A stretch of DNA of 7,113 nucleotides, from the NCBI GenBank assembly GCA_002364245.1, contig DEXR01000031.1, positions 1 to 7,113 of the forward strand. The letters are read 5' to 3'. Below the pieces are notes generated by a model. That model made no database searches, was not told the origin of the DNA, and saw only the letters and a list, made by a program, of their open reading frames with translations. The stretch is from Flavobacteriaceae bacterium UBA3179. Lineage in GTDB: Bacteria > Bacteroidota > Bacteroidia > Flavobacteriales > Flavobacteriaceae. The translations under genes were made by a program, and so were the position numbers. This document shows, piece by piece, positions 1 to 7,058 of this stretch (positions are counted from its first letter, which is position 1; each line of letters opens with the position of its first letter).

Positions 1-1167
1 GTGGCCGATCTTAATTCCTTTGTACAAGAGCGGATTACGGGAATGAAAATCGTACAAATATTTACAAGAGAAGATACAGAGTATAAGCGTTTTAAAGAAA
101 TAAACGAAAAACATAAAAAAGCATGGATTAGGACTGTTTGGTACAACTCTATCTTTTTCCCTATTGCTGAAATGGCATCTTCCATAGCAATTGGGCTCAT
201 TGTTTGGTATGGAGGTCTAAACGCCGCTGGAGGCGGGGTTATAACCTTGGGTATCATCACAGCTTTTATTCAGTTGTCGCAAATGTTGTTCCGCCCACTT
301 CGGCAGATTGCAGATAAGTTCAACACACTACAAATGGGAATGGTTGCTGCCAACCGGGTGTTTGGTATTTTAGATACAAAATCACATATAGATGATTCGG
401 GTACGGTTGATATGCCACGTGCTATTGGTCACATAGAATTTAAAAATGTTCATTTTGGTTACACAGAAGATGAAAAAGTGATAAAAGGAATATCCTTTAC
501 TGTACAACCGGGCGAAACGGTTGCAATTGTAGGGGCCACGGGCGCTGGAAAATCGACCATCATCAACTTATTGAATCGGTTTTATGAGATTCAGGAAGGG
601 GAGATTTTAATTGACAGTGTAAATGCAAAAGAATATACATTAGAATCCCTTCGGAAGCAAATAGCAGTAGTATTACAAGATGTATTCTTATTTGCCGATA
701 CCATTTTAAATAATATTACGCTAAACGACCCTTCAATTACAGAAGAAGAGGTGGTTGCAGCTGCAAAAGAAATTGGGGTGCATAAATTTATAAAAACACT
801 TCCCAATGACTATCATTACAACGTTAAAGAACGAGGTTCGATGCTTTCTTCAGGGCAACGACAACTTATTGCCTTTTTAAGGGCATACGTAAGCAAACCA
901 GGAGTTTTAATTCTGGACGAAGCTACTTCTTCCGTAGACACGTATTCTGAGGAACTAATACAAAATGCAACCGAAAAAATAACAAAAGGAAGAACTTCTA
1001 TCGTGATTGCTCACCGTTTGGCAACCATTAAAAAAGCCGATAAAATCTTGGTTATGGACGCAGGTAAAATTGTGGAGACAGGAACCCATAAAGAACTACT
1101 TAAAAAAGAGGATGGATATTACCGTAATTTATACGAAGTCCAGTTTATGGCAGATGAAGCGGTGTAG
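1..1167 (+). CDS. ABC exporter, fused membrane and ATPase domains (MsbA/MdlB type), 5' truncated by window edge
   Basis: This is the C-terminal 388 residues of an inner-membrane ABC half-transporter that would work as a homodimer or heterodimer to export lipid or another hydrophobic substrate. The open frame begins at base 1 with GTG, but the first residues (LNSFVQERITGMKIVQ) match the middle of the membrane domain of such proteins. Family members are usually near 580-600 residues, so about 200 N-terminal residues lie outside the window. Two hydrophobic stretches (about 47-70 and 75-97) are the last membrane helices. The ATPase domain is complete: Walker A GATGAGKST at 178-186 (Lys184), Q-loop Gln226, signature LSSGQ at 282-286, Walker B ending Asp306-Glu307, D-loop SSVD at 310-313, switch His338. 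All catalytic residues are present, so it should be active. The substrate cannot be told from sequence. Its 3' end overlaps the convergent DUF3667 gene by 49 bp. Confidence 0.93.
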   Translation: MADLNSFVQERITGMKIVQIFTREDTEYKRFKEINEKHKKAWIRTVWYNSIFFPIAEMASSIAIGLIVWYGGLNAAGGGVITLGIITAFIQLSQMLFRPLRQIADKFNTLQMGMVAANRVFGILDTKSHIDDSGTVDMPRAIGHIEFKNVHFGYTEDEKVIKGISFTVQPGETVAIVGATGAGKSTIINLLNRFYEIQEGEILIDSVNAKEYTLESLRKQIAVVLQDVFLFADTILNNITLNDPSITEEEVVAAAKEIGVHKFIKTLPNDYHYNVKERGSMLSSGQRQLIAFLRAYVSKPGVLILDEATSSVDTYSEELIQNATEKITKGRTSIVIAHRLATIKKADKILVMDAGKIVETGTHKELLKKEDGYYRNLYEVQFMADEAV

Positions 1168-1970
1168 CTTATTTCTTTCTTTGCATTTTCAGCTTCTATA
1201 AAACTGTCAAGGTTTCCTGTAACAAGCATAACCATAAACATTATCATAATTAAAATAATATACAGTGGAATCAGAAGCCCGAAGAAATATAAGGTTTTTA
1301 CTACTAGTTGTATTCTGGAAAGCTTAAAAAGGCGCTTTAAAACATAAGCGAAATAACCAATTTGAATTACCAGGGAAGCCATAGAGAAAATCCCGAAAAG
1401 AGTCTGATTCCAAAACGTCAGGAATAGCAAACCAATAGTTATAATGGAAGCTTGCGAATAGCAGTAGAGGTTTATTATTAAGTGTTCTGCGTAATTGTAT
1501 TTCTTTTTATTCAAAAACACGATCCAAGACAGCAAGGCTAATAGTGGAACAAATGCAAAAAACATTAAAGTCTGATATTCAAAAACACTACGGTACATAG
1601 TGCGTCCCAGTTCCATTTGGGCTGCATCATTGTTTTGAAACATTAACATTCCGTCTAATGTTTCAGGAAAAAATTTTAGGAAAATGAAATAAAATATACT
1701 GGAAAAAGTCACCGCAATCGTAAAATACCCGAAAGCGTGAATGTATTTTTTACGAACCCCATCAATATAACCACCAATAACTTGTTCGGGTTTCTTTAAA
1801 AGATCAATAAATGTTCGGACAGGTTTATTAGAGTCGATGCTAAAAAAAGCGTGGTAAATTTCAGATAAAAGGTAGCGAAGGGTCAATCGGTTTGTAAGTG
1901 CCTTGGCACCACATTCTGGACAATACTTAGTGCCTAAGGCAAGTGTTTCTTCACAATTTTTACAGTTCAT
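1119..1970 (-). CDS. DUF3667 family zinc-ribbon integral membrane protein
   Basis: The function of this 283-residue protein is unknown. The N-terminus carries a short zinc-ribbon knuckle pair, Cys3-x2-Cys6 and Cys17-x2-Cys20, of the CPxCG type. A conserved-looking soluble stretch follows (about 25-75, with KPVRTFIDLLKKPEQV and a GYIDGVRKKY motif). Five hydrophobic segments then lie at about 79-101, 133-153, 163-186, 190-213 and 224-250. This arrangement fits the Bacteroidota family DUF3667, which I recognise by pattern rather than by search. The start is an ATG at 1970, only 5 bp after the cdaA stop, so it is probably co-transcribed and perhaps translationally coupled with cdaA. The last 16 codons and stop lie antisense to the 3' end of the ABC exporter gene, so the C-terminal tail may be a lineage-specific extension. 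Confidence 0.85.
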   Translation of the reverse strand: MNCKNCEETLALGTKYCPECGAKALTNRLTLRYLLSEIYHAFFSIDSNKPVRTFIDLLKKPEQVIGGYIDGVRKKYIHAFGYFTIAVTFSSIFYFIFLKFFPETLDGMLMFQNNDAAQMELGRTMYRSVFEYQTLMFFAFVPLLALLSWIVFLNKKKYNYAEHLIINLYCYSQASIITIGLLFLTFWNQTLFGIFSMASLVIQIGYFAYVLKRLFKLSRIQLVVKTLYFFGLLIPLYIILIMIMFMVMLVTGNLDSFIEAENAKKEISYTASSAINWTSYKLR

Positions 1971-1975
1971 TTTTA

Positions 1976-2749
1976 CTAGCTTAAATCATTTTCCAATTGT
2001 TTGGCAAGGTCGTCTATTTCGTTGAATAGCACAAATTCACCATCTTTTAGATAGGAAATCTGCCCATTTTCTTCTGAAACCACAATACAAACAGCATCTG
2101 TTTTTTCTGAAATGCCTACAGCAGCACGATGTCGTAATCCAAAACGTAGCGGAATATTTCGGTCGTTCGATACCGGTAAAATAACCCTTGTGGCAGTAAT
2201 TGTGTTATTTTCAATAATCATGGCTCCATCGTGCAACGGGCTGTTTTTATAAAAAATACTTTCTATAATGGGTTTGTTAATTTCAATATTCATCTCGTCC
2301 CCTGTATTTTTTACAAAATCGAGGCTATTATTGCGTTGTATCACAATAAGCGCCCCCATATTCTTGCGGCTCATGGATTGGCAAGCATTCATAATAGCTT
2401 GGATATTGGTAGTGATTCCAGCTTCTTTAGAAAGTAGCCGAAATTGCCTAAAAAACCGTTTACGGGCGTTGAGATTGGTAGAACCCAACATCAATAAAAA
2501 CTTCCTGATTTCCTGTTGAAAAACAACAATAAGCGCAAACATCCCAACTCCTAAAAAACCACCTAATATTTTGCTTAAAAGCTCCATTTGTAGAAGTTTG
2601 GTAACTTCAGAAATAGCAATGATGATTACAATCCCAATAAAAATATTGATAGCAACCGTTCCTTTTATCAATCTATACAGGTAGTAAAGCAAAAAGGCTA
2701 CCAGTAAAATATCAATAATATCTATAATGCGCAGGTCTAAAAATTCCAA
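1976..2749 (-). CDS. cdaA: Diadenylate cyclase, CdaA type (membrane-anchored c-di-AMP synthase)
   Basis: This enzyme condenses two ATP into cyclic di-AMP, a second messenger that in other bacteria controls potassium, osmotic and envelope homeostasis. The protein is 257 residues, usual for CdaA. Three membrane helices occupy about 10-28, 33-52 and 62-79, followed by a short helical linker and the DisA_N catalytic domain (about 100-245). Key motifs are present: the Asp-Gly-Ala motif at 174-176 in SPLHDGAMII, and RHRAA at 206-210 followed by VGISE. The residue before RHR is Leu205, where Listeria CdaA has Thr. The start is TTG at 2749: an in-frame stop lies at 2765-2767, no ATG or GTG lies between, and the first internal Met (residue 55) would remove two membrane helices. 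It sits 43 bp after folP and 5 bp before the DUF3667 gene. The CdaR partner found beside cdaA in Firmicutes is not in this window. Confidence 0.93.
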   Translation of the reverse strand: MEFLDLRIIDIIDILLVAFLLYYLYRLIKGTVAINIFIGIVIIIAISEVTKLLQMELLSKILGGFLGVGMFALIVVFQQEIRKFLLMLGSTNLNARKRFFRQFRLLSKEAGITTNIQAIMNACQSMSRKNMGALIVIQRNNSLDFVKNTGDEMNIEINKPIIESIFYKNSPLHDGAMIIENNTITATRVILPVSNDRNIPLRFGLRHRAAVGISEKTDAVCIVVSEENGQISYLKDGEFVLFNEIDDLAKQLENDLS

Positions 2750-2792
2750 AGGGTGTTCGCTTTTTTATGTCTATTGGTTAAAAGTATAAAAT

Positions 2793-3626
2793 TTATAAGT
2801 AGGGATTAAGCATTTCGGTTAACTTAATACATTCTACAGCTTCTTTTACGTCGTGTACCCGTAAAATCGATGTTCCTTTTTGTAAAGCAAGGGTGTTTAA
2901 AACAGTGGTTCCATTCAAGGCTTCTTTTGCTGAAATGTCTAAGGTTTTATAAATCATGGACTTTCGTGAAACCCCTGTTAAAATAGGGAGATCTAATTGT
3001 TTTAGTAAAGCTGATTTCTGTAATAATTCAAAGCTTTGTTCTTTTGTTTTTGCAAATCCGAAGCCTGGATCTATAATTATATCGTTAATGCCTGTTTGCC
3101 TCGCCTGGGCTACCCTTTCAGAAAAGAAATAGATTACTTCTTTAATAACATCATCATAATTCGTTTGCTGTACCATTGTTTGGGGTGTACCTCGCATATG
3201 CATTAAAATATAAGGTGCCTTTAGCTTGGCAACAGTAGAAAACATCGCAGGGTCTAGAGTACCGCCACTAATATCATTTACTATACAGGCACCAGCTTTT
3301 ACAGCTTCATTGGCAACGTTGCTTCTAAAGGTATCTACGGAAATTAAAACTTCTGGAAATTGTTTTAAAATAGATTCTATGGCAGGAACAACGCGGCTTA
3401 TTTCTTCCTCTGTTGAAATATCTGTGGCATTTGGCCTAGAACTGTACCCGCCCACATCTAAAAAAGTAGCACCTTCACTAAGCATTTTTTCTGCTTGGTG
3501 TAAGATACTGTTTTGTTTTGTGGTTTTGCCACCGTCGTAAAACGAGTCTGGCGTTACGTTTATAATGCCCATTACCTTGGGTTTGGACAAGTCTATAAGC
3601 AAACCGTTACAATTGATTGTTTTCAA
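2793..3626 (-). CDS. folP: Dihydropteroate synthase (folate biosynthesis)
   Basis: This cytoplasmic enzyme joins p-aminobenzoate to 6-hydroxymethyl-dihydropterin pyrophosphate and is the target of sulfonamides. The 277-residue TIM-barrel protein has the usual length and all signature motifs: MGIINVTPDSF at 19-29, DVGGYSSRP at 57-65, SVDT at 96-99, NDISGG at 117-122, DPGFGF at 186-191 with Lys193, SRKS at 220-223 and RVHDV at 256-260. Tyr61 stands where E. coli has Glu, and Asn66 where RPG is more usual; I cannot tell whether either affects drug binding. The start is TTG at 3626. The frame is closed by a stop at 3645-3647 and only ATT/ATA codons lie between, while the first internal Met (19) falls inside the pterin-binding signature. 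It is the first gene of the minus-strand operon with cdaA, and diverges from the DUF1599 gene across 52 bp. Confidence 0.96.
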   Translation of the reverse strand: MKTINCNGLLIDLSKPKVMGIINVTPDSFYDGGKTTKQNSILHQAEKMLSEGATFLDVGGYSSRPNATDISTEEEISRVVPAIESILKQFPEVLISVDTFRSNVANEAVKAGACIVNDISGGTLDPAMFSTVAKLKAPYILMHMRGTPQTMVQQTNYDDVIKEVIYFFSERVAQARQTGINDIIIDPGFGFAKTKEQSFELLQKSALLKQLDLPILTGVSRKSMIYKTLDISAKEALNGTTVLNTLALQKGTSILRVHDVKEAVECIKLTEMLNPYL

Positions 3627-3650
3627 TTTTCTATTTTGAATTATTTAAGC

Positions 3651-3679
3651 GAAATTTACGGAAAATCTTAAAAACCCAA
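3651..3679 (-). promoter_or_regulatory. Possible Bacteroidota-type promoter for the folP-cdaA-DUF3667 operon
   Basis: On the minus strand TTG (3679-3677) is followed after 18 bases by TAAATTTC (3658-3651). This fits the Bacteroidota primary sigma pattern TTG / TAnnTTTG in spacing, with five of the six fixed positions of the -7 box matching. Transcription would begin about 15-20 bases before the folP TTG start, giving a very short leader. The upstream box would overlap the ATG of the divergent DUF1599 gene. The match is short and in AT-rich sequence, so it is only suggestive. I found no comparably good box for the plus-strand operon. Confidence 0.3.
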
Positions 3680-4227
3680 TGGCTGAAACCCTAAAACAAT
3701 ACGATGCGGTAATTGCTACTTGTAAAGAGTTGTTTACCAATAAAATGAAAGATTACGGGAGTGCTTGGCGCATTTTGCGGTTAACTTCCTTGACCGATCA
3801 AATTTTTATAAAAGCCCAACGCATACGTGGCTTGCAGCAAAATGCGGAACAAAAAGTAGATGAAGATGAAGCTAGTGAGTTTATAGGCATCATTAACTAT
3901 TCTATCATGGCTTTGATACAACTGCAAAAAGGCATAGTAGAACAGCCAGATCTTTCCCTTGACGAAGCGGTGAAATTATACGACGAACAAGTGGCCATTA
4001 CACGGCAACTTATGATAAACAAAAACCATGATTATGGCGAGGCATGGCGCGATATGCGAGTATCTTCATTGACCGATTTAATTCTTCAAAAGTTATTGAG
4101 GGTAAAACAAATTGAAAATAATAAAGGAAAAACGTTGGTTTCTGAAGGTATTGATGCTAATTATCAAGATATGATCAATTATTCTGTGTTTGCCATGATT
4201 CATCTAGAAGCACAAACTAACAACTAA
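3679..4227 (+). CDS. DUF1599 protein with two tandem repeats of the domain
   Basis: This is a 182-residue soluble, largely helical protein of unknown biochemical function. I recognise it as DUF1599, which I recall Pfam also calls a nucleotide-modification-associated domain; that label is from memory. The protein is two copies of one unit. Copy 1 (about 8-83) contains NKMKDYGSAWR at 21-31, SLTD at 37-40 and INYS at 72-75. Copy 2 (about 101-177) contains NKNHDYGEAWR at 114-124, SLTD at 130-133 and INYS at 166-169. The offset is 93-94 residues, and the spacer after the basic helix differs slightly. The repeated Asp-Tyr-Gly, Arg and Asp positions are the likely functional residues. The start is an ATG at 3679. 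The gene heads the plus-strand operon, 10 bp before the DoxX-fusion gene. Its last codons and stop are made of an AACTAAC-type repeat. Confidence 0.88.
   Translation: MAETLKQYDAVIATCKELFTNKMKDYGSAWRILRLTSLTDQIFIKAQRIRGLQQNAEQKVDEDEASEFIGIINYSIMALIQLQKGIVEQPDLSLDEAVKLYDEQVAITRQLMINKNHDYGEAWRDMRVSSLTDLILQKLLRVKQIENNKGKTLVSEGIDANYQDMINYSVFAMIHLEAQTNN
4215..4227 (+). repeat. Nearly two copies of the heptamer AACTAAC across the DUF1599 stop codon
   Basis: AACTAAC followed by AACTAA ends exactly at the DUF1599 stop and encodes its terminal Thr-Asn-Asn. The identical 13 bases occur again inside the repeat block at 7090-7113. A chance match of this length in a 7-kb AT-rich window is not very unlikely, so the link is tentative. 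Confidence 0.45.
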
Positions 4228-4237
4228 ACGATACAGC

Positions 4238-5950
4238 ATGAAAATATTAGTAGGAATTTCAAGAGTATTGGTAGGGATACTTTTTATATTCAGTGGTCTT
4301 ATAAAATTAAACGACCCTATTGGGTTTTCATTTAAGTTACAGGATTATTTTGCGCCAGAAGTATTAAACTTGGAGTTTCTAATTCCCTATTCACTGCTCA
4401 TCGCTATTTTCGTTGTTATTTTTGAAGTCCTACTAGGTGTCATGTTGTTAATAGGATATTTGCGTAAGTTCACCGTTTGGAGTCTCTTATTAATGATTGT
4501 CTTCTTTACGTTCCTAACATTTTACTCAGCCTATTATAACAAAGTGACAGATTGTGGTTGCTTTGGCGACGCCATTCCATTAACGCCTTGGGAGTCGTTT
4601 ACCAAAGACATTATATTACTGATTCTTATCCTTGTTTTATTCTTCGGAAGTAAATACATTAAACCATTCTTTACCCGAAACATCCGTAGTCTGGTAATAT
4701 TTGTTTGCTTTATTGGTTGTCTGGGAGTTACTTATCACGTACTGATGCATTTACCTATTCTTGACTTTAGAGCTTATAAAATAGGAGCAAATATAGAAGA
4801 GGGGATGACCATTCCTGAAGGAGCACCAAAACCTATTTATGATTATAACTGGAAGTTTAAGGTAGACGGAAAAGAAAAAATAGTCACCACAAAGGGTGAT
4901 TATCCAAAACAAGAAGGGGAGTTTTTAGGAGTCGAGACTACCGAGATTCAAGCAGGTTATGAGCCGCCTATACACGATTTCACTATTGAACGGGATGGCA
5001 AGGATTATTTAGATGAATTTTTAGAAGAAGATAATTTGATTATAGTGGTAGCCTATAATTTAAATAAATCTGAAAAGGATGGATTCTTCCCTGTTCAGAA
5101 TATTACTAATGAAGCCTTGAAAAAAGGGTATAGGGTAATTGGGATGTCAGCATCTTCTGCGGAACGCACTAAAACCTTGACTGAACGTTATAAGTTGAAC
5201 TTTGATTTTTATTTCTGTGATGAAACCACGTTGAAAACCATTGTGCGAAGCAATCCAGGTGTGTTACATCTTCAAAATGGAACCATAAAACAGAAAGTTC
5301 ATTGGAACGATGTGGAGGATTTACAATTACCAGAATTGGAAAATGCCAAACCTAATTTAGATTTTAATCTAAAACAACGACTGGACAGTATTGCAGTGTT
5401 AGATCAACGTTACCGGAAATTAATGCAAGCCAACACACCGGAAGAGCGAGCGCAATTAGGGGAGGAAATGGGATTAACGCCAGAAGAATATAACGGAGAC
5501 CTTTGGGCTATGCAAACAGTTATTGACAGTAGTAATATGCTATTTGTTGAAAAAGTGTTCAACAATATGGGGTATCCGGGGAAATCTGTAGTGGGCGAAC
5601 CTACTAACACCGCCGCTTGGTATGTATTACAACACAACCCAGATAAAATAGAAAAATACTTGCCTGTAATAAAAGAAGCAGGGGAGCAAGGTGAAATACC
5701 GTTCCGTTTGGTAGCGATGATGGAAGACCGTTACTTAATGAACCAAGAAAAACCTCAGGTATACGGAACACAGGGAAGAACCTATAACGATGAACGCGGC
5801 AGTTTTATCTGGCCCATCGAAAACCCAGAGACAGTAAACCAACGCCGTACAGAAGCCGGTTTTGATCAAACCATTGAAGAATATGCAAAGCTATTGTTTG
5901 GTGAAGATTTTGAGTACGAAGTAAAAACAATCGAAGACGTAAAACAATAA
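4238..5950 (+). CDS. BT_3928-like DoxX membrane protein with thioredoxin-like domain, fused to a DUF6624-like C-terminal domain
   Basis: The function is unproven. The N-terminal part is a DoxX/MauE-like membrane module with hydrophobic helices at about 4-24, 50-73, 77-99, 123-139 and 150-170, the DoxX-type FSGLIKLNDP motif at 18-27, and a CGCFGD motif (Cys106, Cys108) between helices 3 and 4. A soluble region follows, with a thioredoxin-like fold suggested at about 245-362. It has no CxxC, so it is probably not itself a dithiol oxidoreductase. Residues about 378-560 look like DUF6624: DQRYR at 389-393, DSSN at 430-433, GYPG at 445-448, LQH ending His466, DR at 497-498, YGTQ at 509-512. Positive residues at 76-77 and 139-150 place those loops inside, so the CGCFGD loop and both C-terminal domains should be periplasmic. 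Similar proteins without the extension are, as I recall, about 360-380 residues. It starts at ATG 4238, 10 bp after the DUF1599 gene and 4 bp before the permease. Confidence 0.85.
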   Translation: MKILVGISRVLVGILFIFSGLIKLNDPIGFSFKLQDYFAPEVLNLEFLIPYSLLIAIFVVIFEVLLGVMLLIGYLRKFTVWSLLLMIVFFTFLTFYSAYYNKVTDCGCFGDAIPLTPWESFTKDIILLILILVLFFGSKYIKPFFTRNIRSLVIFVCFIGCLGVTYHVLMHLPILDFRAYKIGANIEEGMTIPEGAPKPIYDYNWKFKVDGKEKIVTTKGDYPKQEGEFLGVETTEIQAGYEPPIHDFTIERDGKDYLDEFLEEDNLIIVVAYNLNKSEKDGFFPVQNITNEALKKGYRVIGMSASSAERTKTLTERYKLNFDFYFCDETTLKTIVRSNPGVLHLQNGTIKQKVHWNDVEDLQLPELENAKPNLDFNLKQRLDSIAVLDQRYRKLMQANTPEERAQLGEEMGLTPEEYNGDLWAMQTVIDSSNMLFVEKVFNNMGYPGKSVVGEPTNTAAWYVLQHNPDKIEKYLPVIKEAGEQGEIPFRLVAMMEDRYLMNQEKPQVYGTQGRTYNDERGSFIWPIENPETVNQRRTEAGFDQTIEEYAKLLFGEDFEYEVKTIEDVKQ

Positions 5951-5954
5951 GCTG

Positions 5955-7028
5955 GTGACAGGATATGTATTACAAAAATTAGGATACGCTTTACTAACAC
6001 TCTTTGGTGTAGTAACGGTTATCTTTTTCTTGTTTACTATTTTGCCCGGCGATCCCGCACGGATGATGTTAGGTCAAAACGAGAGTGCCGAACAGATTGC
6101 CGTAGTGAAAAAAAAGTACGGTTTTGATAAACCGGTAGGGCTTCAGTATCTGTACTATTTAAACGATTTATCTCCAGTATCCTTTCATAGCACCAACAAA
6201 GAGGACTACACATTTCTTTCTAAAGGAAAATATAACTCAGCTCAGCTATTCACCATAGGAAATACAACGGTTGTCCTAAAAACTCCGTATCTTCGGGAAT
6301 CATTTCAAAAAAATGGGAAGAAAGTAAGCAAGGTAATTTCAGAGACATTGCCCAATACGGTAGTTTTAGCTGTGTCAGCTATTATTATTGCGATGTTCTT
6401 AGGAGTGTTCTTAGGGATTGTTTCGGTGTTGTTTAAAGATGGTTGGATCGATAAATTGATACAGTTGGTAAGCACATTGGGTATGAGTGTACCGTCATTC
6501 TTTAGTGCCATTCTGTTTGCTTGGTTGTTTGGCTTTGTATTGCATGAATATACCAACCTGAATATGACAGGAAGTCTATATGCAGTAGATGACTTTGGTG
6601 AAGGCAAACACATACAATGGAAGAATTTGATACTACCAGCCATAGTATTGGGTATTCGTCCTTTGGCGGTGGTCTCGCAATTAATGCGGAACTCGCTACT
6701 GGAAGTACTTAACCAAGATTATATTCGTACTGCCAAGGCAAAAGGGTTATCCTTTGCAACAATTATTAGAAAGCACGCTTTAAAGAACTCTTTAAACCCA
6801 GTAGTGACTGCTATTTCAGGATGGTTTGCATCTATGTTGGCAGGAGCGGTGTTTGTAGAGTACATTTTTGGCTGGAACGGATTGGGAAAAGAAATTGTGG
6901 ACGCTTTAAACACATTAGACCTTCCAGTAATTATGGGGGCCGTACTGGTTATTGCGATTGTGTTTATAGTTATCAATATTTTAGTGGATATCATCTATGG
7001 GTGGCTGGATCCGAAGATAAGTATGTAG
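5955..7028 (+). CDS. ABC transporter permease, DppB/OppB family (peptide/nickel type)
   Basis: This 357-residue inner-membrane subunit belongs to a peptide- or nickel-type ABC importer. Six hydrophobic helices lie at about 9-30, 135-160, 168-195, 225-243, 285-306 and 325-347. ILPGDPARMMLG (29-40) follows helix 1, as is typical of DppB. The cytoplasmic coupling (EAA) loop is at about 256-284 (YIRTAKAKGLS, then IIRKHALKNSL), and FGWNGLG lies at 305-311. The extracytoplasmic loop between helices 1 and 2 is long, about 105 residues. The start is GTG at 5955: the frame closes at the stop 5940-5942 and the first internal ATG (residue 37) would delete helix 1. It starts 4 bp after the preceding stop, so translation is probably coupled. 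No partner permease, ATPase or binding protein is visible, so they are either beyond the right edge or elsewhere. The substrate is unknown. Confidence 0.93.
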   Translation: MTGYVLQKLGYALLTLFGVVTVIFFLFTILPGDPARMMLGQNESAEQIAVVKKKYGFDKPVGLQYLYYLNDLSPVSFHSTNKEDYTFLSKGKYNSAQLFTIGNTTVVLKTPYLRESFQKNGKKVSKVISETLPNTVVLAVSAIIIAMFLGVFLGIVSVLFKDGWIDKLIQLVSTLGMSVPSFFSAILFAWLFGFVLHEYTNLNMTGSLYAVDDFGEGKHIQWKNLILPAIVLGIRPLAVVSQLMRNSLLEVLNQDYIRTAKAKGLSFATIIRKHALKNSLNPVVTAISGWFASMLAGAVFVEYIFGWNGLGKEIVDALNTLDLPVIMGAVLVIAIVFIVINILVDIIYGWLDPKISM

Positions 7029-7058
7029 TAAGCAGTGGCAGTTTGCAGTAAACAGCCT
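7025..7058 (+). repeat. Degenerate GCAGT heptamer repeats at the permease stop
   Basis: Successive units are GTAGTAA (7025-7031, containing the stop codon TAG), then GCAGTG (7032-7037, one base short), then GCAGTTT (7038-7044), then GCAGTAA (7045-7051), then ACAGCCT (7052-7058). The core xCAGT recurs nearly every 7 bases. I recall similar degenerate heptamer strings between genes in other flavobacterial genomes, but no function is known to me. The same bases also form the hairpin listed separately. Confidence 0.55.

Noticed and set aside
1..3. GTG at base 1 as the true start of the ABC exporter
   Set aside because: The encoded residues match the middle of the membrane domain, and the start coincides with the window edge, so the gene is simply cut.
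1007..1201. 64-codon plus-strand open frame across the ABC gene end
   Set aside because: It lies in another frame of the exporter's ATPase domain and shows no recognisable family or compositional sign of coding.
2750..2792. Separate promoter for cdaA in the folP-cdaA gap
   Set aside because: TACTTTTA on the minus strand resembles a -7 box, but no TTG lies at the proper distance upstream.
3226..3540. 104-codon plus-strand frame opposite folP
   Set aside because: It is antisense to a fully conserved folP and is a shadow of that gene.
3613..3639. Promoter for the plus-strand DUF1599 operon
   Set aside because: TATTTTGA matches the -7 pattern at only four fixed positions and the spacing to the nearest TTG is off.
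5170..5960. Frameshift or separate gene for the DUF6624-like part
   Set aside because: The frame is continuous through the linker (residues 363-385), with no stop or obvious start there, so it is one chain as sequenced.
6305..6994. Two minus-strand frames (112 and 91 codons) opposite the permease
   Set aside because: They are antisense to conserved permease helices and the EAA loop; their composition reflects the complement of a membrane protein gene.
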